A program made the translations under genes and the position numbers. This document shows positions 1 to 5,499 of a stretch of 5,499 nucleotides of DNA, in pieces. The notes under the pieces are model-generated. The model was not told the DNA's origin. It did not search any database and saw only the letters and a program-made list of their open reading frames with translations. This DNA is from Candidatus Auribacterota bacterium (GTDB lineage Bacteria > Auribacterota > UBA6266). Location of the stretch: NCBI GenBank assembly GCA_016933315.1, contig JAFGBE010000172.1:1-5499 (forward strand), in the 5' to 3' direction. The first letter of the stretch is position 1; every line of letters begins with the position of its first letter.

Positions 1-51
1 AGATTAACATATTATTATACACTATTTATGTGTTTTGTTTAAACTTTTTTA

Positions 52-76
52 GGATATTTATCCGGTTTATGATAAA
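52..76. promoter_or_regulatory. Candidate operator: overlapping short palindromes in the leader of the ACT gene
   Basis: Three short inverted repeats overlap here: GGATA-TT-TATCC (52-63), TTTATC-N8-GATAAA (57-76) and TTTAT-G-ATAAA (66-76). They cover the area where a promoter for the gene at 100 would be expected. TATGAT (68-73) or TAAAAT (73-78) could serve as a -10 box, but neither has a good -35 partner at 16-18 bases. AT-rich sequence produces such palindromes by chance, so binding by a regulator is only a possibility. Confidence 0.2.
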
Positions 77-88
77 ATATAAAAAAAT

Positions 89-95
89 GGGGGGA
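89..95 (+). promoter_or_regulatory. G-rich ribosome binding site of the ACT-domain gene
   Basis: Six consecutive G and then an A lie five bases before the ATG at 100. This is not the usual AGGAGG but can pair partly with the CCUCC of 16S rRNA. It is the only purine-rich site near the start and so supports it. Confidence 0.5.
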
Positions 96-99
96 TTGA

Positions 100-498
100 A
101 TGAAAGCATTTAAAGAAACAAGTGTCAGGATTATAACGGATGACAGGCCGGGTCTTTTTTTCGTGATATCATCTGAGCTTGCAAAATGCAATGTTAATAT
201 AAAAGCGATATGTGCTTTCAGGGAAGGGGAAAAGGCTTATTTCTATCTATTGACGGACAATTGCAAAAAATCCGTTGAATTGCTTGACGCGGCCGGCCTG
301 AACGCATCAATTAAAGATGTGGTAACCGTTCTTGCCGAGAACAAGGTTGGCGAAGCTTCCAAAATTTCGGAGAAGATCAAAGACGAGGGAATAAACCTTG
401 ATTTCCTCTACGGGACGACTTCATCCGGCAGCGGTGTCTGTATGATGGTTATGGGGTCAAAAGACAATGACAGGCTTATCAGGGCGATCAACGGGTAA
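100..498 (+). CDS. Tandem ACT-domain protein (putative amino-acid-sensing regulator)
   Basis: This 132-residue protein consists almost entirely of two ACT domains and has no catalytic domain. The first spans about residues 8-53 and opens with a beta strand followed by the DDRPG turn (residues 14-18), typical of the ACT ligand loop, then a helix and the second strand (NVNIKAICAF). The second spans about 73-119 (VVTVLAENKVG, then a helix, then GINLDFLYGTT). ACT domains usually bind amino acids or other small ligands at domain interfaces. Stand-alone tandem ACT proteins are common in bacteria but mostly uncharacterised, so the ligand and partner are unknown. The start is well fixed: an in-frame TGA (97-99) lies directly before the ATG, and a G-rich Shine-Dalgarno-like run (89-94) sits 5 nt upstream. 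It is cytoplasmic, with no signal peptide or membrane segment. It is the first of three co-directional genes, with 63 bp to the next. The family call is secure; a regulatory role is inferred. Confidence 0.85.
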   Translation: MKAFKETSVRIITDDRPGLFFVISSELAKCNVNIKAICAFREGEKAYFYLLTDNCKKSVELLDAAGLNASIKDVVTVLAENKVGEASKISEKIKDEGINLDFLYGTTSSGSGVCMMVMGSKDNDRLIRAING

Positions 499-561
499 AC
501 GGGTTCCTCTGTCGGCTTAAATGTTTTTTGAACTGTAATAGGAATAAATAGGTATTGATAA

Positions 562-1278
562 TTGAAAAAGGCCATTTTATCAGGTGCGGGTTTTATACTT
601 GCATTGCTTTTTATTACACGGGTATTTTCCGGGGATTACCAGCGGGAAAGAAATGAAATGGTCGAGACCCGGATTGCTTCGCGCGGAGTTAAGAATGAGC
701 GCGTTCTTAAGGCAATGAGGGATGTTCCCCGCCATCTTTTCGTTCCGCCCGAATACAGGAAATTGGCTTACGAAGACTACCCTTTATCCATAGGGCATTC
801 CCAGACCATTTCCCAGCCTTATATAGTTGCCTTTATGACTGAAGCCGCAGACCTGAAACCTGCTGATAAAGTCCTGGAAATAGGCACGGGCTCCGGTTAT
901 CAGACTGCTATCCTGTCAAAACTTGTCGATAAAGTTTATTCGGTCGAAATCATTGAGCCTCTTGCCAGAAACGCTGAAGAGAGGCTGGACAGGCTCGGAT
1001 ATAAAAATATCTTCATCAAATGCGCCGACGGTTATAAAGGCTGGCCCGAACATGCTCCTTACGACGCGATTATCGTTACGGCGGCTCCCGAAGAGATTCC
1101 CGGGACTTTGGTGGATCAACTGAAAGACGGGGGAGTTATGATAGTGCCTGTCGGCTCGTATTATCAGGAGCTTTACAGGGTGATAAAGAAAGGCGGAGTG
1201 CTGCATAAAGAAGTCCTGATGCCAGTTAGGTTTGTCCCTATGATAAGAGGGGTTGATGTAGCTATCGGCCCGCCGTAA
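562..1278 (+). CDS. pcm: Protein-L-isoaspartate O-methyltransferase with N-terminal signal peptide or anchor
   Basis: The enzyme methylates L-isoaspartyl residues in damaged proteins using S-adenosylmethionine, starting their repair to aspartate. Family motifs are clear: QTISQPYIVA (81-90), which includes the active-site region, SAM motif I VLEIGTGSGYQTA (104-116), YDAIIVTAAPEEIP (167-180), GGVMIVPVG (190-198) and the C-terminal VRFVPM (222-227). The usual IGxGQTIS reads IGHSQTIS here, a Ser where Gly is common. Read from the TTG at 562 the protein has 238 residues. Residues 1-24 form a basic-hydrophobic leader (KK, a long hydrophobic run, then VFSG), so the enzyme may be exported or membrane-anchored. 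An in-frame TAA (559-561) touches the TTG, so no earlier start exists; a weak AGG lies at 550-552. An internal ATG at 658 would give a 206-residue cytoplasmic form of normal family length. I prefer the TTG because the leader reads as a coherent signal sequence. It is probably cotranscribed with its neighbours. Confidence 0.9.
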   Translation: MKKAILSGAGFILALLFITRVFSGDYQRERNEMVETRIASRGVKNERVLKAMRDVPRHLFVPPEYRKLAYEDYPLSIGHSQTISQPYIVAFMTEAADLKPADKVLEIGTGSGYQTAILSKLVDKVYSVEIIEPLARNAEERLDRLGYKNIFIKCADGYKGWPEHAPYDAIIVTAAPEEIPGTLVDQLKDGGVMIVPVGSYYQELYRVIKKGGVLHKEVLMPVRFVPMIRGVDVAIGPP

Positions 1279-1328
1279 AACACTCTGACAAGTTCCCTTT
1301 TTTTGAGCATTCAACGCGGATGTTATAA

Positions 1329-3146
1329 ATGAGATTTGAAGTTTTTTACATGCAGATTCTGAGCCTTGGGCTGCTTGTCCTTGCCGCGCATTTCGGCGGT
1401 AAAATAACAAAAAAAATAAAGATAGGGGAAGTAGTCGGGCAGGTTCTGGGGGGATTGGTAGTCGGGCCGGTGCTCCTGTTCTGCATAGAGAGCAAAATCC
1501 CCGCTTACAGGGAGGCTATTCTTTCCCTCCACTTCTTTACATTTGTGTTCTTGAGCATAATAGCATTCGGCATAGGGGACGAGTTAAGCATCTCGAAGTT
1601 GAAAAAAATGGGGAACGATGTCCTTATCATATGCATTATCCAGGCTCTTTCCACATGGGTGCTTATAACAAGCGTTTTTTTCTTTCTCGGGTTTAAATAT
1701 CCGCAGTTTACGCCGAACACGGCATTGGTCATAGGGAGCATAGGGATTGCAACCGCTCCCGCTGTGACATTTGTTATCATGAATAAACTCGGCATAGCGG
1801 GAAGCATGAGGAATATGCTGGGCGGCATAGTGGTTCTTGATGACGTGATAGAAGTTGTCATTTTTTCGGTCATATGCCAGATAACGCTGTTATCCAATTC
1901 CCACAGCCTTGTCAGGTTCAGCGAAATCTTTGTTCCCGTTGCGAAAGACATAGGGCTGGCAGTCCTGCTCGGTTTCGGCGTCTTTTTGGTGCTGCGGCTC
2001 ACGGTCGAAAGGAAATGGCTTAAGACACAGGATAACAGCAGTCCGGATTCTTATCTTCTCGGGCCCGAGTTCCTGTCCAGGCTGATTTCCGAAATGCCCG
2101 GACCTTCAGTTGAAATTTTTATTATAGTCGCGGGGTGTGTCTCTCTCGGGGTGGGATTAGCGCTTCATTGGCATCTTCCTTTTCTGATAACCGCTGTCGC
2201 AGCCGGAGTTTTTATCGCCAACCTTTACAGCACCGAAGTTTTTAAATCCCTGAGAGTAGAGAACGCCACTTCAATGTATACGCTGGTGTTTTTTGCCCTT
2301 ATAGGGGCAAACGCAAAAATTGAATCTTTCCATCCCGAGAACTTTGTTTTTATCGGGGCCTATATATTGGCCCGGGGCGCGGGCAAGATAGGCGGAACAT
2401 GGCTGGGATGCAAATTAACCCATCAGGATAAAAGGATATCCAGCTGCCTGCCCAAGCTGATGCTTCCCCAGGCAGGAGTCGCCGCGGTGGAGGCGTATTT
2501 TGTCGCGACAGTGCTCGGGAAAGAGGGAGAAACCGTGCTAAGTATTATTCTGCCCGGCCTGATAATATTTGAGATTATGGGTGTTCTTATTTCAGAAAGA
2601 GCCCTGTTGAGATGGCGCTCATGGATGACGGGCGGGGGGGAATTTTTGAATGAAGAGGAAGTGATAAAGAAAAAAATAGGAGAAAAGGTTAAGCTCAGCG
2701 ATATTATTATTCCGGAATGCGTTAGAGTCCCCCTTAAAGCAAGGTACAGGGGGGAAATTATATGGGAACTCATCGGGATGCTTAAAAAAGCAGGCTACAT
2801 TGATAATTCGGGAGAGGTCCTTGAGTTTATACTTGAAAGAGAGCGGCAGGGAGGCATTACGCTTGGCGAGGGAATTGCTATCCTGCACGGCAGGGTTCCG
2901 AATATAAAGACCCCGGGAATAGCTTTTGGCGTATTGCCGAAAGACTCAGAAGTCGTATTCGGCGGGCCGGGAGGGGACGTTATCAGCATAGTTTTTATGG
3001 TCGTTTCGCCTGAAAAGGCGCCGGAGGCCCACCTGCAGATACTGGCGGCGATTGCAAAACTGCTTACAAACCATGAAGTGAGGACGCGCCTGAAATACGC
3101 CAAAGACGAATCAGAAGCGATGCAGATTATAGATGAAAATTCATAA
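1329..3146 (+). CDS. CPA2-type cation:proton antiporter fused to a C-terminal PTS EIIA type-2 domain
   Basis: This 605-residue protein joins a membrane antiporter to a soluble phosphotransferase-like domain. Residues 1-425 hold about 12-13 hydrophobic helices of the Na+/H+ exchanger (Kef/NapA-like) fold. TATAPAV-like sequence in the TM4 region (ATAPAVTF, 141-148) and a paired aspartate (D171-D172 in VVLDDVIE) match the CPA2 ion-binding site; R349 and K353 lie where a conserved basic residue is found in the family. After a linker (about 433-454), residues 455-602 match PTS EIIA type 2 (fructose/mannitol/PtsN type): LSDII at the start, an EREXQGG segment (503-509), then LGEGIAILHGR with the expected phosphoacceptor H520, and AHLQILAAIAKLL with the second family histidine H568. 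The usual Pro before the active His is Leu519. The likely role is cation/pH homeostasis in the inner membrane, regulated by the EIIA domain; the exchanged ion is unknown. The ATG at 1329 directly follows an in-frame TAA, with GGA 8 nt upstream; ATG 1350 is an alternative start. It is 50 bp from pcm. Confidence 0.88.
   Translation: MRFEVFYMQILSLGLLVLAAHFGGKITKKIKIGEVVGQVLGGLVVGPVLLFCIESKIPAYREAILSLHFFTFVFLSIIAFGIGDELSISKLKKMGNDVLIICIIQALSTWVLITSVFFFLGFKYPQFTPNTALVIGSIGIATAPAVTFVIMNKLGIAGSMRNMLGGIVVLDDVIEVVIFSVICQITLLSNSHSLVRFSEIFVPVAKDIGLAVLLGFGVFLVLRLTVERKWLKTQDNSSPDSYLLGPEFLSRLISEMPGPSVEIFIIVAGCVSLGVGLALHWHLPFLITAVAAGVFIANLYSTEVFKSLRVENATSMYTLVFFALIGANAKIESFHPENFVFIGAYILARGAGKIGGTWLGCKLTHQDKRISSCLPKLMLPQAGVAAVEAYFVATVLGKEGETVLSIILPGLIIFEIMGVLISERALLRWRSWMTGGGEFLNEEEVIKKKIGEKVKLSDIIIPECVRVPLKARYRGEIIWELIGMLKKAGYIDNSGEVLEFILERERQGGITLGEGIAILHGRVPNIKTPGIAFGVLPKDSEVVFGGPGGDVISIVFMVVSPEKAPEAHLQILAAIAKLLTNHEVRTRLKYAKDESEAMQIIDENS
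2634..2640 (+). repeat. G7 homopolymer tract at the antiporter/EIIA domain junction
   Basis: Seven consecutive G encode part of the Gly-Gly-Gly-Glu linker (residues 435-438) just after the last membrane helix and before the EIIA domain. Removing one G makes the reading frame run GGG GGG AAT TTT TGA and stop. Adding one G makes it run GGA ATT TTT GAA TGA and stop. Either length change would therefore leave an intact membrane antiporter without its EIIA domain. The tract is visible; instability of it is only inferred. Confidence 0.6.
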
Positions 3147-3148
3147 TG

Positions 3149-4984
3149 TTATTTTGCCAGGTTGTATATAGCTTTGTTGACATTGCTCATAGCGCTGCCC
3201 AGCGTTTCGTACAACTCATCTTTTTCATTCACAAGCCCATAATTGGAGTTTTCTCCGTCGGGAGGATTGGCCCTGCCTTCATAAGGCTGGTCGGTCAACT
3301 TAAACCAGTGAAAACCCACTATGAAAGGGAGCTTTACGGTTTCGCTCACATAGCGCGTGTAATACTCGGCCCTGTCTTTCTGCGTGAGAAGGGGAGTGCC
3401 TGCTCCGTTTGCGTTAGGGAGACCGCTGTCCATAGCTTTGAACGAGAATTCGGTTATCATAATCGGCCTGTTGCTGAGCTTGTAACAGTGTTTCAGAGTC
3501 CTGTCTGATGGTACCTGGTCGTATATGTTTACGGAATTAATATCCGTAAACTTCCCTGAGGCTACCCAGACAGGCTCCGGCGTGTTATACGCGTAACGGC
3601 ATCCGAGAACCATATGGTTGGGGTCGCATTTCCTTATGGCTCTTGTTGTCACTTCGAAATAGCGCTCGGCTACAAGCCCGAGGAAATCCAGCCTGTCGCG
3701 AAGGGCCTTGCCGAATTCACCTTTTTTTACCTGCAGAGAATTTATACTGTTCCAGTCCGATGCGCCGGTGTCATACACCTCGCTCAGTTTTTCGATTGTA
3801 CCGTATTTTTGCCTGAGCATCTCTATGGCGCATGATTTTCCTTTTGATTCTCCCGATTCGATATAGCGCTCGAGAAGCGATTTCGGATTTTCTTCCCAGC
3901 CGCCCAGCCATTTCATTTCATTGTCAAGGAAATATCCAAGCAGGAGGGGGTCGTCTTTCCTCGTAGAGCATTCCTGTTCTGCGATCTCTTTGCACCACGC
4001 GGCAAATTTATCGGAAAACACGTCGGCAAAGCATCCGACACTCAAACCTCCGTAGTTTATCGCCTTATCTCCCAGATAGAGTATTTTTGTGTAAGGGATG
4101 CCTGTATTAAATGTTTCGTCATCGGACCAGCTGCCGACGGTGTTAAACCCGAGCCCTTGTATCCTTTTTACGGTATTTTTCGCCCACTCATCCCGTGTTT
4201 TATATTTGCCGGATACCGTATCGCGGTAGCGCGCCGTGCCTGTGTTCAGCCCCTCATCGCCATTGTAGGCCATTGCATTGACGCCCATGGAGATAAAGAC
4301 ATTGCCCTCAGGATCGATTATCCACCATCTGTTGCGTATTTTCTCCACATGGAAAAAACCTGTTTTTTCGCCTTTTATGTTTTCCCAGCCCCCCAGCGAA
4401 TCCAGGTTCTCGTTCTCGGTGAATACCGGCGCCTCAAAAGGAGCGCATTCTGTGATCGATAGGTTTTTGAATGAAGCTTCTCCCGTGCAGTTTACCATAA
4501 AAGGGCATATCCTTATTTCATCGATGTTATCCGGGGCCTGGAACCTGCATTCTATCTTATGCCACACATTTGTCCCCTGCATAGTCGGGGATGACGCGTA
4601 TCCGGCCCATTTCCCCTTTTTCCAGAACTCGATTTTAAGTTGCGCGCCTCCCCACGGATTTGAAGAGAGGATATCTTTTGTCCTTACCATACATTGGGCC
4701 TTATAAGCCGTGTTTTTATTGAAATTCTTTATCGGCTGATACCATGTGGCGAGGGAGAACGAGTCCGGTATCGCGGTATTCAGGTATTTAGACCTTTTGT
4801 TGAACGTGAATTCAGCGTATTTTTTCGGCTGCCATGTGTTCCAGTTATCGGTGCCGTCTTTCAAATTGCCGTTTTTGACGAGGTTGGTTTCTTCCATATC
4901 GGAGAATCGGTATTTCCTGACCGAAGCCAGGCCTGAAGTCGCGGCGATAAGGAATATTATGATGAAGAAAAAAGTCCGGCTCAT
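3149..4984 (-). CDS. Secreted agarase-like glycoside hydrolase (clan GH-A) with N-terminal CBM-like domain
   Basis: The 611-residue protein starts with a Sec signal peptide (MSRTFFFII... to about residue 20, ending SGLAS). Residues 33-178 (NLVKNGNLKDG, WNTW, then WHKIECRF and the SFKNLSITE strand) look like a jelly-roll carbohydrate-binding domain of the CBM4/9 type. The rest, about 210-605, is a TIM-barrel hydrolase: WWIIDPEGNVFISMGVNA (220-237), a barrel segment RIQGLGFNTVGSWSDDE (274-290), the DNEM motif with the likely acid/base E356, LGCRYAYNTPEPVW (460-473), and PIMITEF with the likely nucleophile E512, followed by HWFKLTDQPYEGR (559-571) and DGENSNYGLVN. This pattern resembles proteins annotated as beta-agarases (GH50-like) in environmental bacteria. 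The substrate, presumably a galactan or other polysaccharide, is not proved. The start has an AAAGGA site (4991-4996) 6 nt upstream and its own promoter. It converges on the antiporter with 2 bp between stop codons. GH42- or GH5-like families are alternatives. Confidence 0.82.
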   Translation of the reverse strand: MSRTFFFIIIFLIAATSGLASVRKYRFSDMEETNLVKNGNLKDGTDNWNTWQPKKYAEFTFNKRSKYLNTAIPDSFSLATWYQPIKNFNKNTAYKAQCMVRTKDILSSNPWGGAQLKIEFWKKGKWAGYASSPTMQGTNVWHKIECRFQAPDNIDEIRICPFMVNCTGEASFKNLSITECAPFEAPVFTENENLDSLGGWENIKGEKTGFFHVEKIRNRWWIIDPEGNVFISMGVNAMAYNGDEGLNTGTARYRDTVSGKYKTRDEWAKNTVKRIQGLGFNTVGSWSDDETFNTGIPYTKILYLGDKAINYGGLSVGCFADVFSDKFAAWCKEIAEQECSTRKDDPLLLGYFLDNEMKWLGGWEENPKSLLERYIESGESKGKSCAIEMLRQKYGTIEKLSEVYDTGASDWNSINSLQVKKGEFGKALRDRLDFLGLVAERYFEVTTRAIRKCDPNHMVLGCRYAYNTPEPVWVASGKFTDINSVNIYDQVPSDRTLKHCYKLSNRPIMITEFSFKAMDSGLPNANGAGTPLLTQKDRAEYYTRYVSETVKLPFIVGFHWFKLTDQPYEGRANPPDGENSNYGLVNEKDELYETLGSAMSNVNKAIYNLAK

Positions 4985-4990
4985 ACTGGG

Positions 4991-4996
4991 TCCTTT
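4991..4996 (-). promoter_or_regulatory. Ribosome binding site of the glycoside hydrolase gene
   Basis: On the - strand the sequence reads AAAGGA, then six bases, then the ATG at 4984-4982. Spacing and sequence are normal and settle the start that gives a full signal peptide. Confidence 0.75.
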
Positions 4997-5018
4997 CGTT
5001 GTGTTTTAAACCGGCAAG

Positions 5019-5048
5019 ATTATACAGCACAATCAGGCCGACAGGCAA
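5019..5048 (-). promoter_or_regulatory. Sigma70-like promoter for the glycoside hydrolase gene
   Basis: Read on the - strand: TTGCCT (5048-5043), an 18-base spacer, and a perfect TATAAT (5024-5019). Transcription would start near 5012, giving a leader of about 27 nt that contains the AAAGGA site. The promoter lies immediately downstream of the terminator of the small gene, which argues that the two - strand genes are transcribed separately. Confidence 0.6.
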
Positions 5049-5051
5049 AAC

Positions 5052-5082
5052 AAAAAAACCCCGGCAGCCTAAGCCGCCGGGG
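5052..5082 (-). terminator. Rho-independent terminator of the small secreted-protein gene
   Basis: On the - strand the RNA would form a 10-bp GC-rich stem (CCCCGGCGGC pairing with GCUGCCGGGG, one G-U pair) closed by the tetraloop UUAG, followed by seven U (5058-5052). It begins 20 bases after the stop codon of the 108-residue gene. The G-U pair becomes an A-C mismatch on the + strand and no U tract follows there, so it works in the - direction only. Confidence 0.92.
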
Positions 5083-5102
5083 TAAGAAAACCTGTAAAAA
5101 GC

Positions 5103-5429
5103 TTATTCTTTCCGCTCTATTTTATTGCAGATTTTTGTTTTCCATGTTTCCACGTGCTGCCGCCCTGATGCCCTGGCTGTGGATTCATCTTCTGCCCTCA
5201 TCTCAGCCCCGAAATCCTTGGCTCCGCCCGGTGTGCGTTCAAGCTTTTTGCCTTCCGTTTTGCCAAGGGTATCGGATGTTTTCTGCTTAATGCTTTCAGG
5301 GTTAACCTTTGGATGGTCTGTTCCCTGATAAGGCATGCCTCTCTCTCTGGTGCTCGTTACTGCAAAAGCAGGAACGGAAAGAGAAAGAACAAAAGCAATA
5401 CAAGCTGCCAAACAAACGAATTTTTTCAT
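5103..5429 (-). CDS. Small secreted, highly charged hypothetical protein
   Basis: I do not recognise the family. The 108-residue product begins with a textbook Sec signal peptide: MKK, a hydrophobic core (residues 4-19) and AFA before an expected cleavage after A23. The mature part, about 85 residues, is hydrophilic and rich in Lys, Arg, Glu, Thr, Gly and Ser, with few hydrophobic residues and no evident domain. It looks intrinsically disordered for most of its length, with a possible helix near HVETWKTKICNKIERKE. There is a single mature cysteine (C101), and no lipobox at the cleavage site. The gene has a strong AGGAG site 6 nt before the ATG, a near-consensus promoter and its own strong terminator, so it appears to be a monocistronic, probably well expressed transcript. 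A periplasmic or surface protein is likely; nothing shows what it binds or does. That it is a real gene is well supported by signal peptide, ribosome site, promoter and terminator. Confidence 0.85.
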   Translation of the reverse strand: MKKFVCLAACIAFVLSLSVPAFAVTSTRERGMPYQGTDHPKVNPESIKQKTSDTLGKTEGKKLERTPGGAKDFGAEMRAEDESTARASGRQHVETWKTKICNKIERKE

Positions 5430-5435
5430 TCCACA

Positions 5436-5448
5436 CTCCTTTTTTTTT
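5436..5448 (-). promoter_or_regulatory. Strong ribosome binding site of the small secreted-protein gene
   Basis: On the - strand a run of A leads into AAGGAG, followed by TGTGGA and the ATG at 5429-5427. The match to the anti-Shine-Dalgarno sequence is good, the spacing is six bases, and the A-rich 5' side should stay unstructured, all of which favour efficient translation. Confidence 0.8.
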
Positions 5449-5461
5449 AATTTACCTGAAA

Positions 5462-5490
5462 ATTATAGTCAAAGATGAAAAAATATTCAA
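5462..5490 (-). promoter_or_regulatory. Near-consensus sigma70 promoter for the small secreted-protein gene
   Basis: Read on the - strand: TTGAAT (5490-5485), a spacer of exactly 17 bases, and a perfect TATAAT (5467-5462). A start of transcription near 5455 would leave a leader of roughly 25 nt. Upstream sequence to the window edge is A/T-rich, as is common for strong promoters. An alternative -35 is not needed. Confidence 0.75.
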
Positions 5491-5499
5491 GTTTTTTAT

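Noticed and set aside
519..532. Possible terminator after the ACT gene because of a T6 run
   Set aside because: The sequence upstream of the T run does not fold into a stable GC-rich hairpin.
1291..1304. Possible terminator after pcm because of a T7 run
   Set aside because: No stem-loop precedes the T run, so it does not separate pcm from the antiporter gene.
916..1410. Long open frame of 164 codons on the - strand across pcm and into the antiporter gene
   Set aside because: It lies antisense to a gene with clear family motifs, crosses a gene boundary, has no recognisable domain, and is best explained as a shadow of + strand codon usage.
1505..2002. Open frame of 165 codons on the - strand inside the antiporter gene
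   Set aside because: It is fully antisense to conserved membrane helices including the DD motif; its Met/Ser/Thr-rich translation is typical of a reversed hydrophobic gene.
3190..3206. Small inverted repeat AGCGCTG/CAGCGTT just past the antiporter stop
   Set aside because: The stem is short, no U tract follows it, and it lies inside the hydrolase coding sequence, so it is not a credible terminator.
4278..4706. Open frame of 142 codons on the + strand within the glycoside hydrolase gene
   Set aside because: Antisense to the signal-peptide-bearing hydrolase and without a domain or a convincing ribosome site.
1..5499. A defence, toxin-antitoxin, CRISPR, retron or mobile element system
   Set aside because: I looked for repeats with spacers, reverse transcriptase, nuclease, transposase and integrase motifs, and small toxin/antitoxin pairs, and found none. 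The five genes are explained by metabolic, transport and secreted functions.

Overview
The window holds five protein genes arranged convergently. Three lie on the + strand in the left 3.1 kb: a tandem-ACT-domain protein, a protein-L-isoaspartate O-methyltransferase with an apparent signal peptide, and a CPA2-type cation:proton antiporter fused to a PTS EIIA type-2 domain. Two lie on the - strand in the right 2.35 kb: a secreted clan GH-A glycoside hydrolase resembling agarases, with an N-terminal carbohydrate-binding-like domain, and a small secreted, highly charged protein of unknown function. I see no rRNA, tRNA, CRISPR array, insertion sequence, phage gene or recognisable defence system.

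The sequence is clearly bacterial, with Shine-Dalgarno sites, sigma70-like promoters, a rho-independent terminator and Sec signal peptides. Several exported proteins without LPXTG-type sorting signals suggest a Gram-negative-type envelope. The gene mix (stand-alone tandem ACT protein, antiporter-EIIA fusion, agarase-like secreted GH) fits an uncultivated environmental lineage of the PVC/Omnitrophota/Desulfobacterota sort, but nothing here fixes the taxonomy.

Layout: 1-99 is an AT-rich leader with small palindromes and no convincing promoter consensus. Bases 100-3146 are three co-directional genes separated by 63 and 50 bp with no terminator between them, so probably one transcript. The antiporter and the glycoside hydrolase converge with only two bases between their stop codons. 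The 118 bp between the two - strand genes is compact: a strong terminator for the small gene, then at once a TTGCCT-N18-TATAAT promoter for the hydrolase. Bases 5430-5499 carry a near-consensus promoter (TTGAAT-N17-TATAAT) for the small gene.

Functionally, the + strand set looks like housekeeping and stress physiology: ligand sensing by ACT domains, repair of aged proteins, and ion/pH homeostasis possibly gated by phosphorylation or PTS state. The - strand genes look like independently transcribed exported products. The points most worth a second look are the antiporter-EIIA fusion, which keeps both family histidines, and a seven-G tract at its domain junction, where gain or loss of one G causes an immediate stop. 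No complete novel multi-gene system can be claimed from this window.
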